From contig OZ037906.1 in the NCBI GenBank assembly GCA_964035575.1, positions 992,001 through 1,056,000 of the forward strand: a DNA stretch of 64,000 nt, read 5' to 3'. The stretch comes from Rhynchopus sp. YZ270_cl-10. Its lineage: Eukaryota; Euglenozoa; Diplonemea; Diplonemida; Diplonemidae. The notes under the pieces were generated by a model, which was not told the DNA's origin, did not search any database, and was given only the letters and a program-made list of their open reading frames with translations. The position numbers and the translations under genes are program-made. This document shows, piece after piece, positions 10,075-18,997 of this stretch (its first letter is position 1; each line of letters starts with the position of its first letter).

Positions 10075-10677
10075 TATGGTAACAATGTATCTGCAACGAA
10101 AACCCAGAAAACAGAAGTCCCAAAAAAAAAGGGAAAAATAAGAAACAAAATTAGTGAAGGTTGTCATGGGCAGCTACACTAAGATTCGCCCCACCCCACG
10201 CGCTCCATTTCCCAAAGAATTAGAGAACATTTTTCAAGTTGTGTGTTTTTCTTTTCTTTTTCTCTTTTTATTTGGTCAGGAAAATCCCTCTCCTGTGATT
10301 GAAAGTGGAATTTGCGGAGGTGGTAACTCCGCTGTTCCACATAATCAATCATTGTGAAAAAAAGCGTACTCACATGAGAAGAATAAGCGTATGATGGTTG
10401 ACGTCTTTTCATTTCAGGTCGAACGGTACCAAGGTGATTGTCAGACACAACACGATAATGTCTACACTCCGGTTCAAATTTTTTTTTTTTAGAAATAAAA
10501 ATAATAAAAATGAAACAAAATAATTAAAAGAAAGACGTGACAGGCTTAGAAAAGAGCCCGCATCACGCCCCACAGAGAAAAGCGGTTGATTTCCCTTCTC
10601 TCTTCCTCTCCCCTATTCCCCCGCTGTTTTGTTCTCAACAGGCATCCCTATTTTTGAAAGGTGAAAAATAAAAAAAG

Positions 10678-10725
10678 GGTGACAAAGCACAGAGAGGCTT
10701 GAGTTCATCCAATTTTTTTTTTTGT
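10678..10725 (+). repeat. Family A hairpin element, variant
   Basis: GGTGACAAAGCACAGAGAGG then CTTGAGTTCATCCAA and a T-run. AAGC pairs with GCTT. The loop is ACAGAGAG instead of ACGAGAG. Confidence 0.6.
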
Positions 10726-10975
10726 TTTTTTTTCCCCCCTGAAAAAAAATACTGCCCTGACTTGCTATCTCAACTTGGTCGGGGGGGGTTTTTTTTTATT
10801 CGCAGAGGGAAAAGGGATTTTTGTTTTTTTTTGGTGTTGTGAATCGCTCTGTACGTTCATTGCGGTGTTGGGAAAACATTGAGTGAGTCCTATTCACCCA
10901 AGAAAGTTTTCTGAAACACGCGCATTGTTCTGAATCAGATGCAAAAAACTTTTCTCATCTTTTCTTTTCCCCCTG

Positions 10976-11040
10976 AGATGTGTATGCACACCGAGGCATA
11001 CTCATCTTTCAACTTTTTTTTTAAATCCATTTTTTTTTTT
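10976..11040 (+). repeat. Family F hairpin element, perfect stem
   Basis: GATGTGTATGCACACCGAGG then CATACTCATCTTTCAAC and a T-run. GTATGC pairs exactly with GCATAC around ACACCGAG, and the CTCATCTTTCAAC box follows as in family A. Confidence 0.65.
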
Positions 11041-11043
11041 TTT

Positions 11044-11152
11044 GGCCTCAAAGAGGTTTCCTCTTCACGGCCCAAAGGTAATCAGTGGGAGCGTATTGCA
11101 GTAAAAATATTACCACAGAATATTTGTTACACACTTTACGCACAAACAAACC
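11044..11152. repeat. 108-bp direct repeat, copy 1
   Basis: It starts GGCCTCAAAGAGGTTTCCTC and ends near TTTACGCACAAACAAA. It recurs almost unchanged at 11628-11737, and each copy has an F-type element upstream, so a block of about 170 bp or more was probably duplicated. CCTCAAAGAGG is itself a small palindrome. Confidence 0.75.
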
Positions 11153-11190
11153 TATTACAAGATCTATTTTAAACCCTGTTTATTCTTTTT

Positions 11191-11232
11191 CTAAGCCAGA
11201 CTTAGCAAGGCTTAGTTCGTCTTAAACTTTAG
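11191..11232 (+). repeat. Family A hairpin element, 7-bp stem
   Basis: CTAAGCC pairs exactly with GGCTTAG around AGACTTAGCAA, then TTCGTCTTAAACTTT follows. The stem is one base pair longer than consensus and fully paired, although the loop differs. Confidence 0.6.
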
Positions 11233-11627
11233 GTTAATTTTCTAAATTTCTTTTCTTTTGTGATCTCCTTTTTTTGCCGTATCTTAACTTATTTTTGAGT
11301 CCAATTTTTCGGATTTTTTTTTAAATAGAGAAGGGGTCAATGTGCTTGTACAGACCAATACTATAGGTGATCAGACATAGTAACCCCCTCTCCCATTTCA
11401 GTGAGGGCACAAAAATACACCCTTCCGGTTTTTCTTTGTGTCTCCTCTGGCTTCGTGCAAAAATTCCTTTTTTTTTTTTTTTTTTGTTTTCTCCCAAAAT
11501 GTGTCTGCATGTCCAGGCATCTTCATATTTTCTTTCAACTTTTCTTTTCTTGCTTCGTCCCACCCTTCGCATGAATGCTCGACTAAGATGCGTTGATAAG
11601 CACGTTTTCAACCACCCTTTCTTTTTG

Positions 11628-11737
11628 GCCTCAAAGAGGTTTCCTCTTCACGGCCCAAAGGTAGTCAGGTGGGAGCGTATTGCAGTAAAAAAATATTACC
11701 ACAGAATATTTATTACACACTTTACGCACAAACAAAA
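11628..11737. repeat. 108-bp direct repeat, copy 2
   Basis: Second copy of the block at 11044-11152, with only a few substitutions and single-base indels. It starts GGCCTCAAAGAGGTTTCCTC. Confidence 0.75.
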
Positions 11738-12524
11738 TTCTTGTGAGAGACATTCGTTCTTTCAAGAAGGATTTGCCTAGAGTAAAAGAGGCACCAGTCG
11801 GATCGCAAGACCCAGCTAGCCCACACAGAACAACACCTCCCCTCCTCTACGGCTAGTAACAACTAAAAAGGTGGCTCAACGAGAGGCTTTATAAACTTTT
11901 TTTTCTCTTTTCTTTTCCCACATTTTTTATTAAAGAAACCGTACAATCCCCCCTATGCGATTCAAAGCAACCTGCGGCTGTATGTTGTTTTCTTTTATTT
12001 TTTTTTGTTCACTTCATTCTGGTCTGGTTCTGTTTCCCCCTCCCCCTTCCCCTTTGTTTTGTGTTATTGGACTACCAACCTCCGTTTTATTTTTTTGCAT
12101 GTTTCCATGATCATCTGTTTTGTCTGTATCCTCGCCTCATACGGTGCTATTTTGAGTACCGAACACACCTTCTTCTCTTGGTGTCGATGCGACAAAAACA
12201 GTCAAAAAAAAAGTCCCCCTCTCATCCGTGCGAAACACAAAAAGGATGCAGTGGCAAAAAAGCTCTGTCACGCCCTTTTTTTCTATTCGCTCCAAGTTGA
12301 TTCCGTACTGCAGTTTTTTTTTTTTATTCGCTTCGCTGTCGCTTGATTGTGTGGTGAGAGCTTTTGTTGTCTTTTTATTATCCCCCCCCCTCCACCTACC
12401 CCCACCCCACCTCGCTATCGTGTCCCCCCTTCTGCACGGTAAGGATTGGTGGGACAACAGATGTGCACAAGAGTAAGTCGCATTTTGCTTTGTTTTTTTT
12501 CTCTTCAAAGGGGAGTTTTTTTTT

Positions 12525-12551
12525 AAGGTGACTAAGCACGAGAGGCTTAGT
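12525..12551 (+). repeat. Family A hairpin element, truncated after stem
   Basis: AAGGTGACTAAGCACGAGAG then GCTTAG, a perfect consensus stem-loop without the TTCATCTT box. It lies 29 bp upstream of a second copy. Confidence 0.7.
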
Positions 12552-12578
12552 AATGTTCAAAACATTAAGTAATCTAAT

Positions 12579-12632
12579 CAGACTAAGCACGAGAGGCTTA
12601 GGATCATCTTATAAACTTTTCTTTTTTTTTCC
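12579..12632 (+). repeat. Family A hairpin element
   Basis: GACTAAGCACGAGAGGCTTA then GGATCATCTTATAAACTTTT and a T-run. Consensus stem and loop. With the preceding copy it forms a tandem pair. Confidence 0.75.
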
Positions 12633-12645
12633 CTCTCTTTGTTGT

Positions 12646-12690
12646 GAGATGTGTGCACGGAGAGGTACATTCAGCAATTTAAGTGGTCTT
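12646..12690 (+). repeat. Family F hairpin element
   Basis: GATGTGTGCACGGAGAGGTA then CATTCAGCAATTTAAG. ATGTG pairs with TACAT (one G-T). The loop CACGGAGAGG is close to the family A loop. Confidence 0.5.
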
Positions 12691-13247
12691 TTTTTTTTGT
12701 TTTTTTTTTTTCTTCTCGCAGCTTTTTTTGGTTTCGGGAAGCAACACCCTCCCCACAGGGTTGGGGTTGGTGGGTTATCGTGGTATGCATCTCATCTCAT
12801 CTTTTCTTTGTCCGCCGAATGGAGAGGTGGGGTTTTGTTCTCATTTGTTTTGAAAAAGAAAAAACATGGTTAAGGTAGATCTATGTAGGGCAGAGCCACC
12901 TACGGTATCTCCAATGCAAACCGGGTCTTCGCGTTGTGTCTCTCGTTTCAGTTGTTCTAAAAGAGCTATAACAGCCTTTACCATGCCTAGGCGTGTCACG
13001 TCGCAGTTCACATCACAACAACGACGCTGTGTTGTAACTGCAGCCTCCGCCTGAAGGCAGGAATTGAAGCAAAAGAACGTAACCTGTATGGCTCTTTTGT
13101 GGGGATTTATCATAGGCAAAACTACATTTCAACTTAATTTATTGGGGAGAAAAAGAAGGAGAGAAAAAAAAACTGTCTGGAATCGTGGTATGTGTCTGCT
13201 ACCCTTGTGACAAGTGGTGGTTTTTGTTGCAAAGTAAAACCAAGATG

Positions 13248-13560
13248 GATTACTGGGGGGGGGGCGAATAAGAGATCAGGGGTGAATAAGAGATCAGGGC
13301 CGAATAAGAGATCAGGTTGAGATTTTGGGGGTATTTTTTTTTTTTTTTTTTTGCATGCGCCAGGGTTTTATCTTGAATTTTTTTTTTGAAATTTTACCCT
13401 GTCTACCCGGTCTGGCAAAAAAGTGGTCAAAATATTTTTTTTGCCTCCGGCGAAAATGTCTTTTTGCTTTTTCCCCCCCAAAAAAAAATTTTTATTTCTG
13501 GCTCGTCCGTTCGCCTAATAAGAGATACCACATCTCTTATTCGCCCCCCCCCCAGTAATC
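13248..13560. mobile_element. Foldback element with GATTACTGGGG...CGAATAAGAGAT ends
   Basis: GATTACTGGGGGGGGGG, then CGAATAAGAGAT at the left, is matched by the inverse at 13530-13560 (ATCTCTTATTCG, a C-run, CAGTAATC). The left side has three direct copies of AATAAGAGATCAGG. No ORF. I see no convincing target duplication. Confidence 0.65.
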
Positions 13561-13712
13561 AAAAAGTTTTCAACAAAAAAAAATATTTAAAAAAAACGAA
13601 CACACCTATCTTCCCTTCTTATCTTCGGGCAACTGCCGTTTAGTTTGTTTTCTTTGAACCGAGCATGGTACCATGCAAAGACAACTTCATTTTTCCAATC
13701 TTCTTTTTGTAG

Positions 13713-13837
13713 ATGCAAAACCACGAAATGGATGTAGGACTTAGCAATGATTGGTCCACCCCCCTGGTGCACCCGTCCATGCACCAAAAGGTACATTGTC
13801 AAGAGGACTTTGTATTTCAAGTCAATTTTTTTTTGTT
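13713..13837 (+). repeat. Family C element, near full length (about 125 bp)
   Basis: ATGCAAAACCACGAAATGGA starts the element; TCCACCCCCCTGGTGCACCC is central. The 3' end is AAGGTACATTGTCAAGAGGA, CTTTGTATTTCAAGTCAA and a T-run. Compare 35439-35562 and 48057-48172. Confidence 0.75.
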
Positions 13838-14093
13838 GAAGATGCATCAAATATTAGATGTGATGAATACTCATTTTGCTATCTTAGTTGTGTTTTGAGG
13901 CGATGAAAACACGATGGGCTTAGACCTCATCTCTAAACCCCCTTTTTAAAATTTACCAACCCTCGTCCCTTTTTCTCCGTGGACACGATAGAGTTGGGTT
14001 TGCTTTTTTTTTTTTGATTTTTTTTCCCCTTCCGGATTCATAATCTGTGTATGCGTTATCCCCCTTTTTTCCCCCCTCGAGACAATGATATTT

Positions 14094-14150
14094 GTTGATG
14101 TGTATGTCCGCGAGGCTTATTCGTCTTTCAAATTTTCTTTTTTCTTTTGT
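14094..14150 (+). repeat. Family F element
   Basis: GATGTGTATGTCCGCGAGGC then TTATTCGTCTTTCAAATTTTC. The CCGCGAGG loop and TTCGTCTTTCAAA box match the superfamily, but the stem is weak. Confidence 0.45.
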
Positions 14151-14199
14151 GATTGTCAAATGCTACATTGGTTAGTACAAAACAAAACAAAAAAAAAGG

Positions 14200-14247
14200 T
14201 GAAGTTCATCCTCGGGTGTCTATACCAATGCAATTAAAAAAAAAAAA
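14200..14247 (+). repeat. Family D element (CCTCGGGTGTCTAT subtype)
   Basis: GTGAAGTTCATCCTCGGGTG then TCTATACCAATGCAATTA and an A-run. Sister of the copy at 4694. Confidence 0.5.
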
Positions 14248-14470
14248 CGTTTGGCAGGACTGGTTCCTGCCTCAAAATGTGAGGGGTTTAAAAAAGCCCG
14301 AGTCCGTTAGATTATTTACCCCTAATTATTTGAGTCAAAAAAAGTGCTTTACACTTGATGTATGACGAAAAATACCTTCCCTTTTTTTCCATCCTTTTAT
14401 GGTTGTGAGAACAACGACGGTAGAAGTGAATGACTTGACTTGTAGTTTTACTTGCAGTTTTCACCGTTGG

Positions 14471-14522
14471 GCTGGGTACACTGCTCATGAGAGGGGCTTT
14501 GTACCTTCAAGTCAGATTTCTT
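14471..14522 (+). repeat. Family C element, 3' end
   Basis: CTGGGTACACTGCTCATGAG then AGGGGCTTTGTACCTTCAAG and TCAGATTTC. Only the terminal portion is recognisable. Confidence 0.55.
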
Positions 14523-14843
14523 TTCTAAGATGGGAACGTTTTTTGGTCCCTTTTTCTATGCTTTTCAATTCATTGAATGCATATGTTGACATTTTTTCCT
14601 TTTTTTTTTTTTCCTGCGAAATGTCGATCATCCGTAGGGACGCTCTGACAGCTCGCCCCCCTCTTTTTCCTCTTTAATTTTTAAGACAACTTTTAAAACG
14701 ATACAAAAGATACGTAACCCCCTCCCCCATTTTAGCTGAATACACACAGCGAGACACGTACACCAAAGCGTCCCCCCCCTTTTTCTTTTTTGGTGACCTA
14801 TGCAAAAAAAAGGCTCAGATCATTCCTTTCCGTTCTTGAGGAG

Positions 14844-14890
14844 TGGCTACAGCACGAAAGGCTTAGGATTTTACTACCAACCAATTTTTT
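14844..14890 (+). repeat. Family A hairpin element, variant
   Basis: TGGCTACAGCACGAAAGGCT then TAGGATTTTACTACCAACC and a T-run. The loop is ACGAAAG and AGC pairs with GCT. It lies just upstream of another copy at 14941. Confidence 0.5.
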
Positions 14891-14940
14891 TTTTTGTCGT
14901 GGTGTACTGCACACCTTCCCATTTGGGGCTTTTTTTTCTA

Positions 14941-14990
14941 GATGAATAAGCACGAGAGGCTTAGGTTCATCTCATATAAACTTTTTCATT
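14941..14990 (+). repeat. Family A hairpin element
   Basis: GAATAAGCACGAGAGGCTTA then GGTTCATCTCATATAAAC and T-rich sequence. TAAGC pairs with GCTTA around the consensus loop. Confidence 0.7.
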
Positions 14991-15603
14991 TTCATTTTAT
15001 TTTTTTTCAAACAGAGATGTCCTCCATCGAGGTATCTACACGATTTTTCTCTTTAGGACCTCCTCCCCATCTCCTTCCCCCAAAAAAAAAAAAAAAAATC
15101 TGTTTTGGTGTTTCACAACAAAAGACTCTCTCTCTCTCTCCCCTACCCTTTTTATTTCCCTCTCACTCCCCCCACAGTTTTTAAATAAAACTACAGTTTT
15201 TGGTGTGTTCCGGGGTATCGGAAAATACAAATTTTCACCAATCTTCACCAATCTTCACAAATTTTCACAAATTTTCACAACATAAGTTTTGGCCATTTTT
15301 TTGTGAAGAATTGTGAATAGTTGTGAAAAGTTGTGAAGAGTTGTGAATTGAAATGAAAATTTGGATGAAAAAAACACAGATGTTGTGAAGATTTGTGAAG
15401 AGTTGTGAACAGTTGTGAAGAGTTGTGAATTGGAGGGAAAAAAAGGGGGATGTTTTTTTCCAGGGGTTTTTGCAGGACTGGTCAGGTAAAGTGTGCTGTG
15501 CAGAGGGCTAGCTAGCCTGGGTCCGTGGGTCAAGCTGGCCGTACCACCCCACCCCCTGTGCGGAGGAGGACGACGGAAGTCCGCGGCGTGTTCGTTTGTT
15601 GCC

Positions 15604-16133
15604 TTTTTTCAACCTACCTTCCTTCACCCCCCCTGTAAGGGTAACCGTAGGTGAAGTAAGGTATAGTATTGAAATCGATGTGGGGGGGGAGTAAAGGGTC
15701 AATTTTACAAAACCAGATTTTGAGGAAAAGTTTGGCCAAAAATGGGCCCCACGTATAAGCAACCGGGCTCATATTTCTCAAAATTTAAGTGGTCAAAAAA
15801 TTGTCCAATTTTCGAGATTGACCCCACCACTGCACGGGCGGAGCCCAAAAATGCAAATAAGGACCCTTTTTCAACCTACCTTCCTTCACCCCCCCTGTAA
15901 GGGTAACCGTAGGTGAAGTAAGGTATAGTATTGAAATCGATGTGGGGGGGGAGTAAAGGGTCAATTTTACAAAACCAGATTTTGAGGAAAAGTTTGGCCA
16001 AAAATGGGCCCCACGTATAAGCAACCGGGCTCATATTTCTCAAAATTTAAGTGGTCAAAAAATTGTCCAATTTTCGAGATTGACCCCACCACTGCACGGG
16101 CGGAGCCCAAAAATGCAAATAAGGACCCTTTTT
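15604..16133. repeat. 262-bp tandem duplication
   Basis: Two nearly identical units start CAACCTACCTTCCTTCACCC at 15610 and 15872 and end near AATGCAAATAAGGACCC. A short piece of the unit (GACCCCACCAC..CGGGCGGA) recurs diverged at 35035-35060 and 35205-35235. Confidence 0.85.
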
Positions 16134-16235
16134 AATTTGTTCTCTTGAAATATGTAATTTCATATTTTCGCGAAAAAAAATAAGACTGATCCTACAAGGG
16201 TTGAAGGAAGGTGGTTGAAAATTACAATAACAACA

Positions 16236-16731
16236 AGAACAAGTAATTGCTAAGAAAACAAACGGGTGTGCTGTGGAAAACTCCGCGCGATTTTCGAAAC
16301 CACCATAGCATCCTGGCGATTTGCTGGAGGTGCTGATGTGCCTGGTGTGATCGACGTGTTGTCGTCTGTGCATTCTGTGCTTCTTCCACACTGCTCCAAC
16401 GACGACGACACTGCGTGGGACCCTGTGGACAAAAACGAGCTGGAACACGCCGAGCCTGCCGAGCCGACGTCCAACAACGCTATCGATCAGATGGTGCTGG
16501 ATGAAGAGGACAGCCCCCCTTCTTGAACGTTTCATCAGATGCAGGCGTCCAGTGGGTCTGGCAGCGTACGAAGAGCGTTAACATACCTGCTGAAGAGCAG
16601 AGTGCTGGGTGTTTGAATGAAAGTTGTTGTTTTTGCTTGAGCAGAGTGCTGGGTGTGTTGTAGATAATTTCTATAGGGTGGAGTTCCACAGCACACCCCG
16701 TTTTTTTTCCCGATAGCAATTACTTGTTTTC
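16236..16731. mobile_element. Nested inverted-repeat element, possible DDE-transposon remnant
   Basis: Ends of about 50 bp are inverted: AACAAGTAATTGCTA..CGGGTGTGCTGTGGAA at the left, TTCCACAGCACACCCCG..TAGCAATTACTTGTT at the right. A + strand frame at 16266-16526 (86 codons) is less AT-rich than its surroundings and includes ETTIASWRFAGG, faintly like the C-terminal region of pogo/Tigger-type transposases. That similarity is weak. The structure fits an internally deleted element. Confidence 0.5.
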
Positions 16732-17059
16732 AACATGTTCGCAACTCTCAAGAAAGTAGCGTACCGTGCGCCTGCGACGCAGCTAAAAATTACGAGCGGT
16801 AGCCCACAGCTCTACCCGAAATGTTGCGTACCGTGGCTTCGCTAGAAAAGTTTTGTACCAGTGGCACTACCACTTTTCCCCCTGTTTTTTGTACCGTTTT
16901 ACCCAAAACACAGCTGGGCACAACTAGCACCCTACTCACCTGAACTGTGCCTTTATTAGGCACAATTTCAGCACACTTTCAGCACAAGTACACACAATTA
17001 ACCACAATTACACCAAAGTTGCTCTGGGGGAAAAAATGGTACACCACCCGACAGGACTA

Positions 17060-17247
17060 ATGCACTGTACTGTACTGTACTGTACTGTACTGTACTGTAC
17101 TGTACTGTACTGTACTGTACTGTACTGTACTGTACTGTACTGTACTGTACTGTACTGTACTGTACTGTACTGTACTGTACTGTACTGTACTGTACTGTAC
17201 TGTACTGTACTGTACTGTACTGTACTGTACTGTACTGTACTGTACTG
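17060..17247. repeat. TGTAC pentanucleotide array
   Basis: About 37 uninterrupted copies of the 5-mer TGTAC, lying 5' of an E repeat inside the 15201-18852 element. The same monomer in the other orientation forms the array at 54322-54431. Confidence 0.95.
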
Positions 17248-17398
17248 TGCAGAAATTTGACAGACTGCACTGCCCTATACACAGACTTTCTGGATTCCAA
17301 AGTCGAATTTCTTGTACTAGCTATGCTCGGTTAATGGCTATAGCGATGTGCCTCTTATTGACCCTCTTATAGGACTCGAATTGTGCTCTAACTGCCGA

Positions 17399-17425
17399 AT
17401 GCTCTAATTAGAGTCTGATTAGAGC
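17399..17425. repeat. Perfect hairpin GCTCTAAT/ATTAGAGC
   Basis: GCTCTAAT and ATTAGAGC pair across TAGAGTCTG, just before the E repeat. Confidence 0.6.
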
Positions 17426-17454
17426 GCAATGCATATTTAACCGGTGTTTAAAAA

Positions 17455-17600
17455 CAAGGAGCCAGACAGTTCACCTTCGGGCATAAGGCGTGCCCCGGCA
17501 GAATATCGTTTCGATCCCGTTAACTACGGTGCCACAGTTGGCCCAGCTGGTCACTTTATTCCAAGGAAGTCAAAAAACCGTGAATGGGGGGACGATAAAT
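17455..17600. repeat. Family E dispersed repeat, copy 1
   Basis: Starts AAGGAGCCAGACAGTTCACC. Further on it has GGCGTGCCCCGGCAGAAT and GCCACAGTTGGCCCAGCTGG, then TCACTTTATTCC and ACCGTGA. It is matched at 42749-42897. TGGCCCAGCTGG fits the pol III A-box pattern, and the minus strand carries TGGCACCGTAGTTAACG, which is D-arm-like, but I cannot complete a tRNA fold. The repeat sits beside a tandem array in both places. Confidence 0.65.
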
Positions 17601-17955
17601 AAGGGTAACTGAAGGGGGAAATTGAATTTTGATGAGCCCAAAAACAAGGTTTTATTGTCCCGTTGTCAAAATCTCTGCCCACACCCACTCCCCGAGAGAA
17701 CCAACAATTCTCTAGCTGACTTCTTTAATAATCCCCACCAAAAAGGCGGATAAGACGAAAGGAGACGAAGTAACCGCCAAGGACTCACCAGTGCGTCGAT
17801 CCAAAAAGAGGTCCATCATGTGTGAGAGATGCAAAACAACCACCGCCATAATGGAATTAACCTGTAGGTCAATATTACACTCCGGATTCTGGGGACAATT
17901 TTTGGCCGAAAATGGGCCGCCTATTAGTGACCGGGCTCATATTTTCCGAAAGGGT

Positions 17956-18040
17956 AAATTGCGATAACACGTATACTTTTTTTTTTCGATTTGCGATAAC
18001 ACGTACACAAAAAGTATACGTGTTATCGCGAAAAAGTGTA
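17956..18040. repeat. Inverted repeat of GCGATAACACGTATAC
   Basis: GCGATAACACGTATACTTTT at the left pairs with AAAAAGTATACGTGTTATCG at the right, with two further partial copies between and after. It lies inside the 15201-18852 element. Confidence 0.65.
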
Positions 18041-18952
18041 CGTGTTTTCGCGAATAAAAACGTAAGTGTTTTCCCAGGTACCCAAGTACACAGGTACACA
18101 GGTAAGTCGTCACACAGACAACCACAGACAACCCGCCAGTCACTGAAAAGTGACCAGACAGTCCACTTGACAAATACAAAGTGTCCACGTGGGGCATTCA
18201 TGCACTGAGGAGATAATGATCCAACAATTTACAAGAAAACATTACTTAACCTACTGCTGGAAATTGCCAGGTCGTAGTAACACACAAAGTGTGCCTCCGT
18301 TCGGGAATACCGGATATTCTAGAGACCAAAAGGCCTCTTCCGCTAGTCAAGGTATAACCGAATGAACGGCCCAAGACCCCCGTGGAGAAGTTAAATGTTG
18401 TAATGCTATCAAGTACAAACTGCGACCACTGTCTTACCCTCCTCAATGCATGGTGGAAGATGTCTTTGACAACAAATATCCTGTAGCCAGGTACCCAGGT
18501 TCCCAGACCCACGCAGTGGCACATTACCGCAAGTGTGAGTGACCCACACAGACGGAATGTCCAACCAACGTCCTCCAAAAGGTGTCCTGTACCTACCTGG
18601 GTACCTGGGTGCCCAGGCACCACCCAGACTTCGCCACTTCACAACTCTTCACAACTCTTTACAACTCTTCACAACTCTTCACAACTTTTCACAACTTTTC
18701 ACAACTTTTCACAACTTTTCACAACTCTTCACAACTCTTCACATACACGTTTTTGTGAAAATTTGTGAAGAGTTGTGAATAGTTGTGAAGAGTTGTGAAG
18801 AGTTGTGAATTGAAATGAAAATTTGTATTTTTCGATACCCCGGAACACACCAGTTTTGCAGTTCTTCGGGATTTCTCTAACTTCACAATTTCACATTTTT
18901 TTTTTCCCCATTTTTTTCCACTCTATTCACATTGCAACAACACCCCTCTCCC

Positions 18953-18994
18953 CTCAATCTCTCTCTCTCTCTCTCTCAAATTTTACCCTAACAG
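18953..18994 (+). promoter_or_regulatory. Polypyrimidine tract and candidate trans-splice acceptor
   Basis: A CT-repeat tract is followed by TTTTACCCTAACAG at 18981-18994, and the ATG of the next gene is at 18998. Directly upstream is a transposon end, so a cis donor is unlikely. Confidence 0.5.
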
Positions 18995-18997
18995 AAA

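Larger units (their letters stand above)
6331..15200. other. Long gene-free spacer rich in T-runs and short hairpin repeats
   Basis: No protein gene is supported on either strand; the open frames are poly-Phe/poly-Lys readings of T- and A-runs. The spacer holds at least eight family A copies, several F, B, C and D copies, three small foldbacks (6699-6773, 9975-10074, 13248-13560), and a duplicated 108-bp block (11044/11628). Another duplicated segment (GGATCGCAAGACC...ACACAGAACAACACCT) is at 9664-9712 and 11798-11842. The stretch 12866-13075 is less AT-rich than its surroundings and open on both strands, but I recognise nothing in it. Confidence 0.7.
15201..18852. mobile_element. 3.65-kb composite DNA element with TGGTGTGTTCCGGGG termini
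   Basis: The left end TGGTGTGTTCCGGGGTATCG is matched by the inverse at the right, CGATACCCCGGAACACACCA, and pairing extends into ATACAAATTTTC. GTTTT directly flanks both ends (15196-15200 and 18853-18857), a plausible 5-bp target duplication. Both subterminal regions are runs of TTGTGAAGAG-type short repeats in opposite orientation (15230-15440, 18635-18815). The interior holds a 262-bp tandem duplication, a nested inverted-repeat element, a TGTAC array and an E repeat. No intact transposase is seen. A second element with TGGTGTG ends, an E repeat and an array is at 42465-43404. Confidence 0.65.

Noticed and set aside
12841-13119. Possible small gene at 12841-13119
   Set aside because: Base composition is less AT-rich and both strands are open, but no motif, intron or acceptor supports a gene on either strand.
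16998-17300. Long open frames across the TGTAC array on both strands
   Set aside because: They only translate a pure pentamer repeat; the same applies to the arrays at 37995, 42951, 54036 and 59330.
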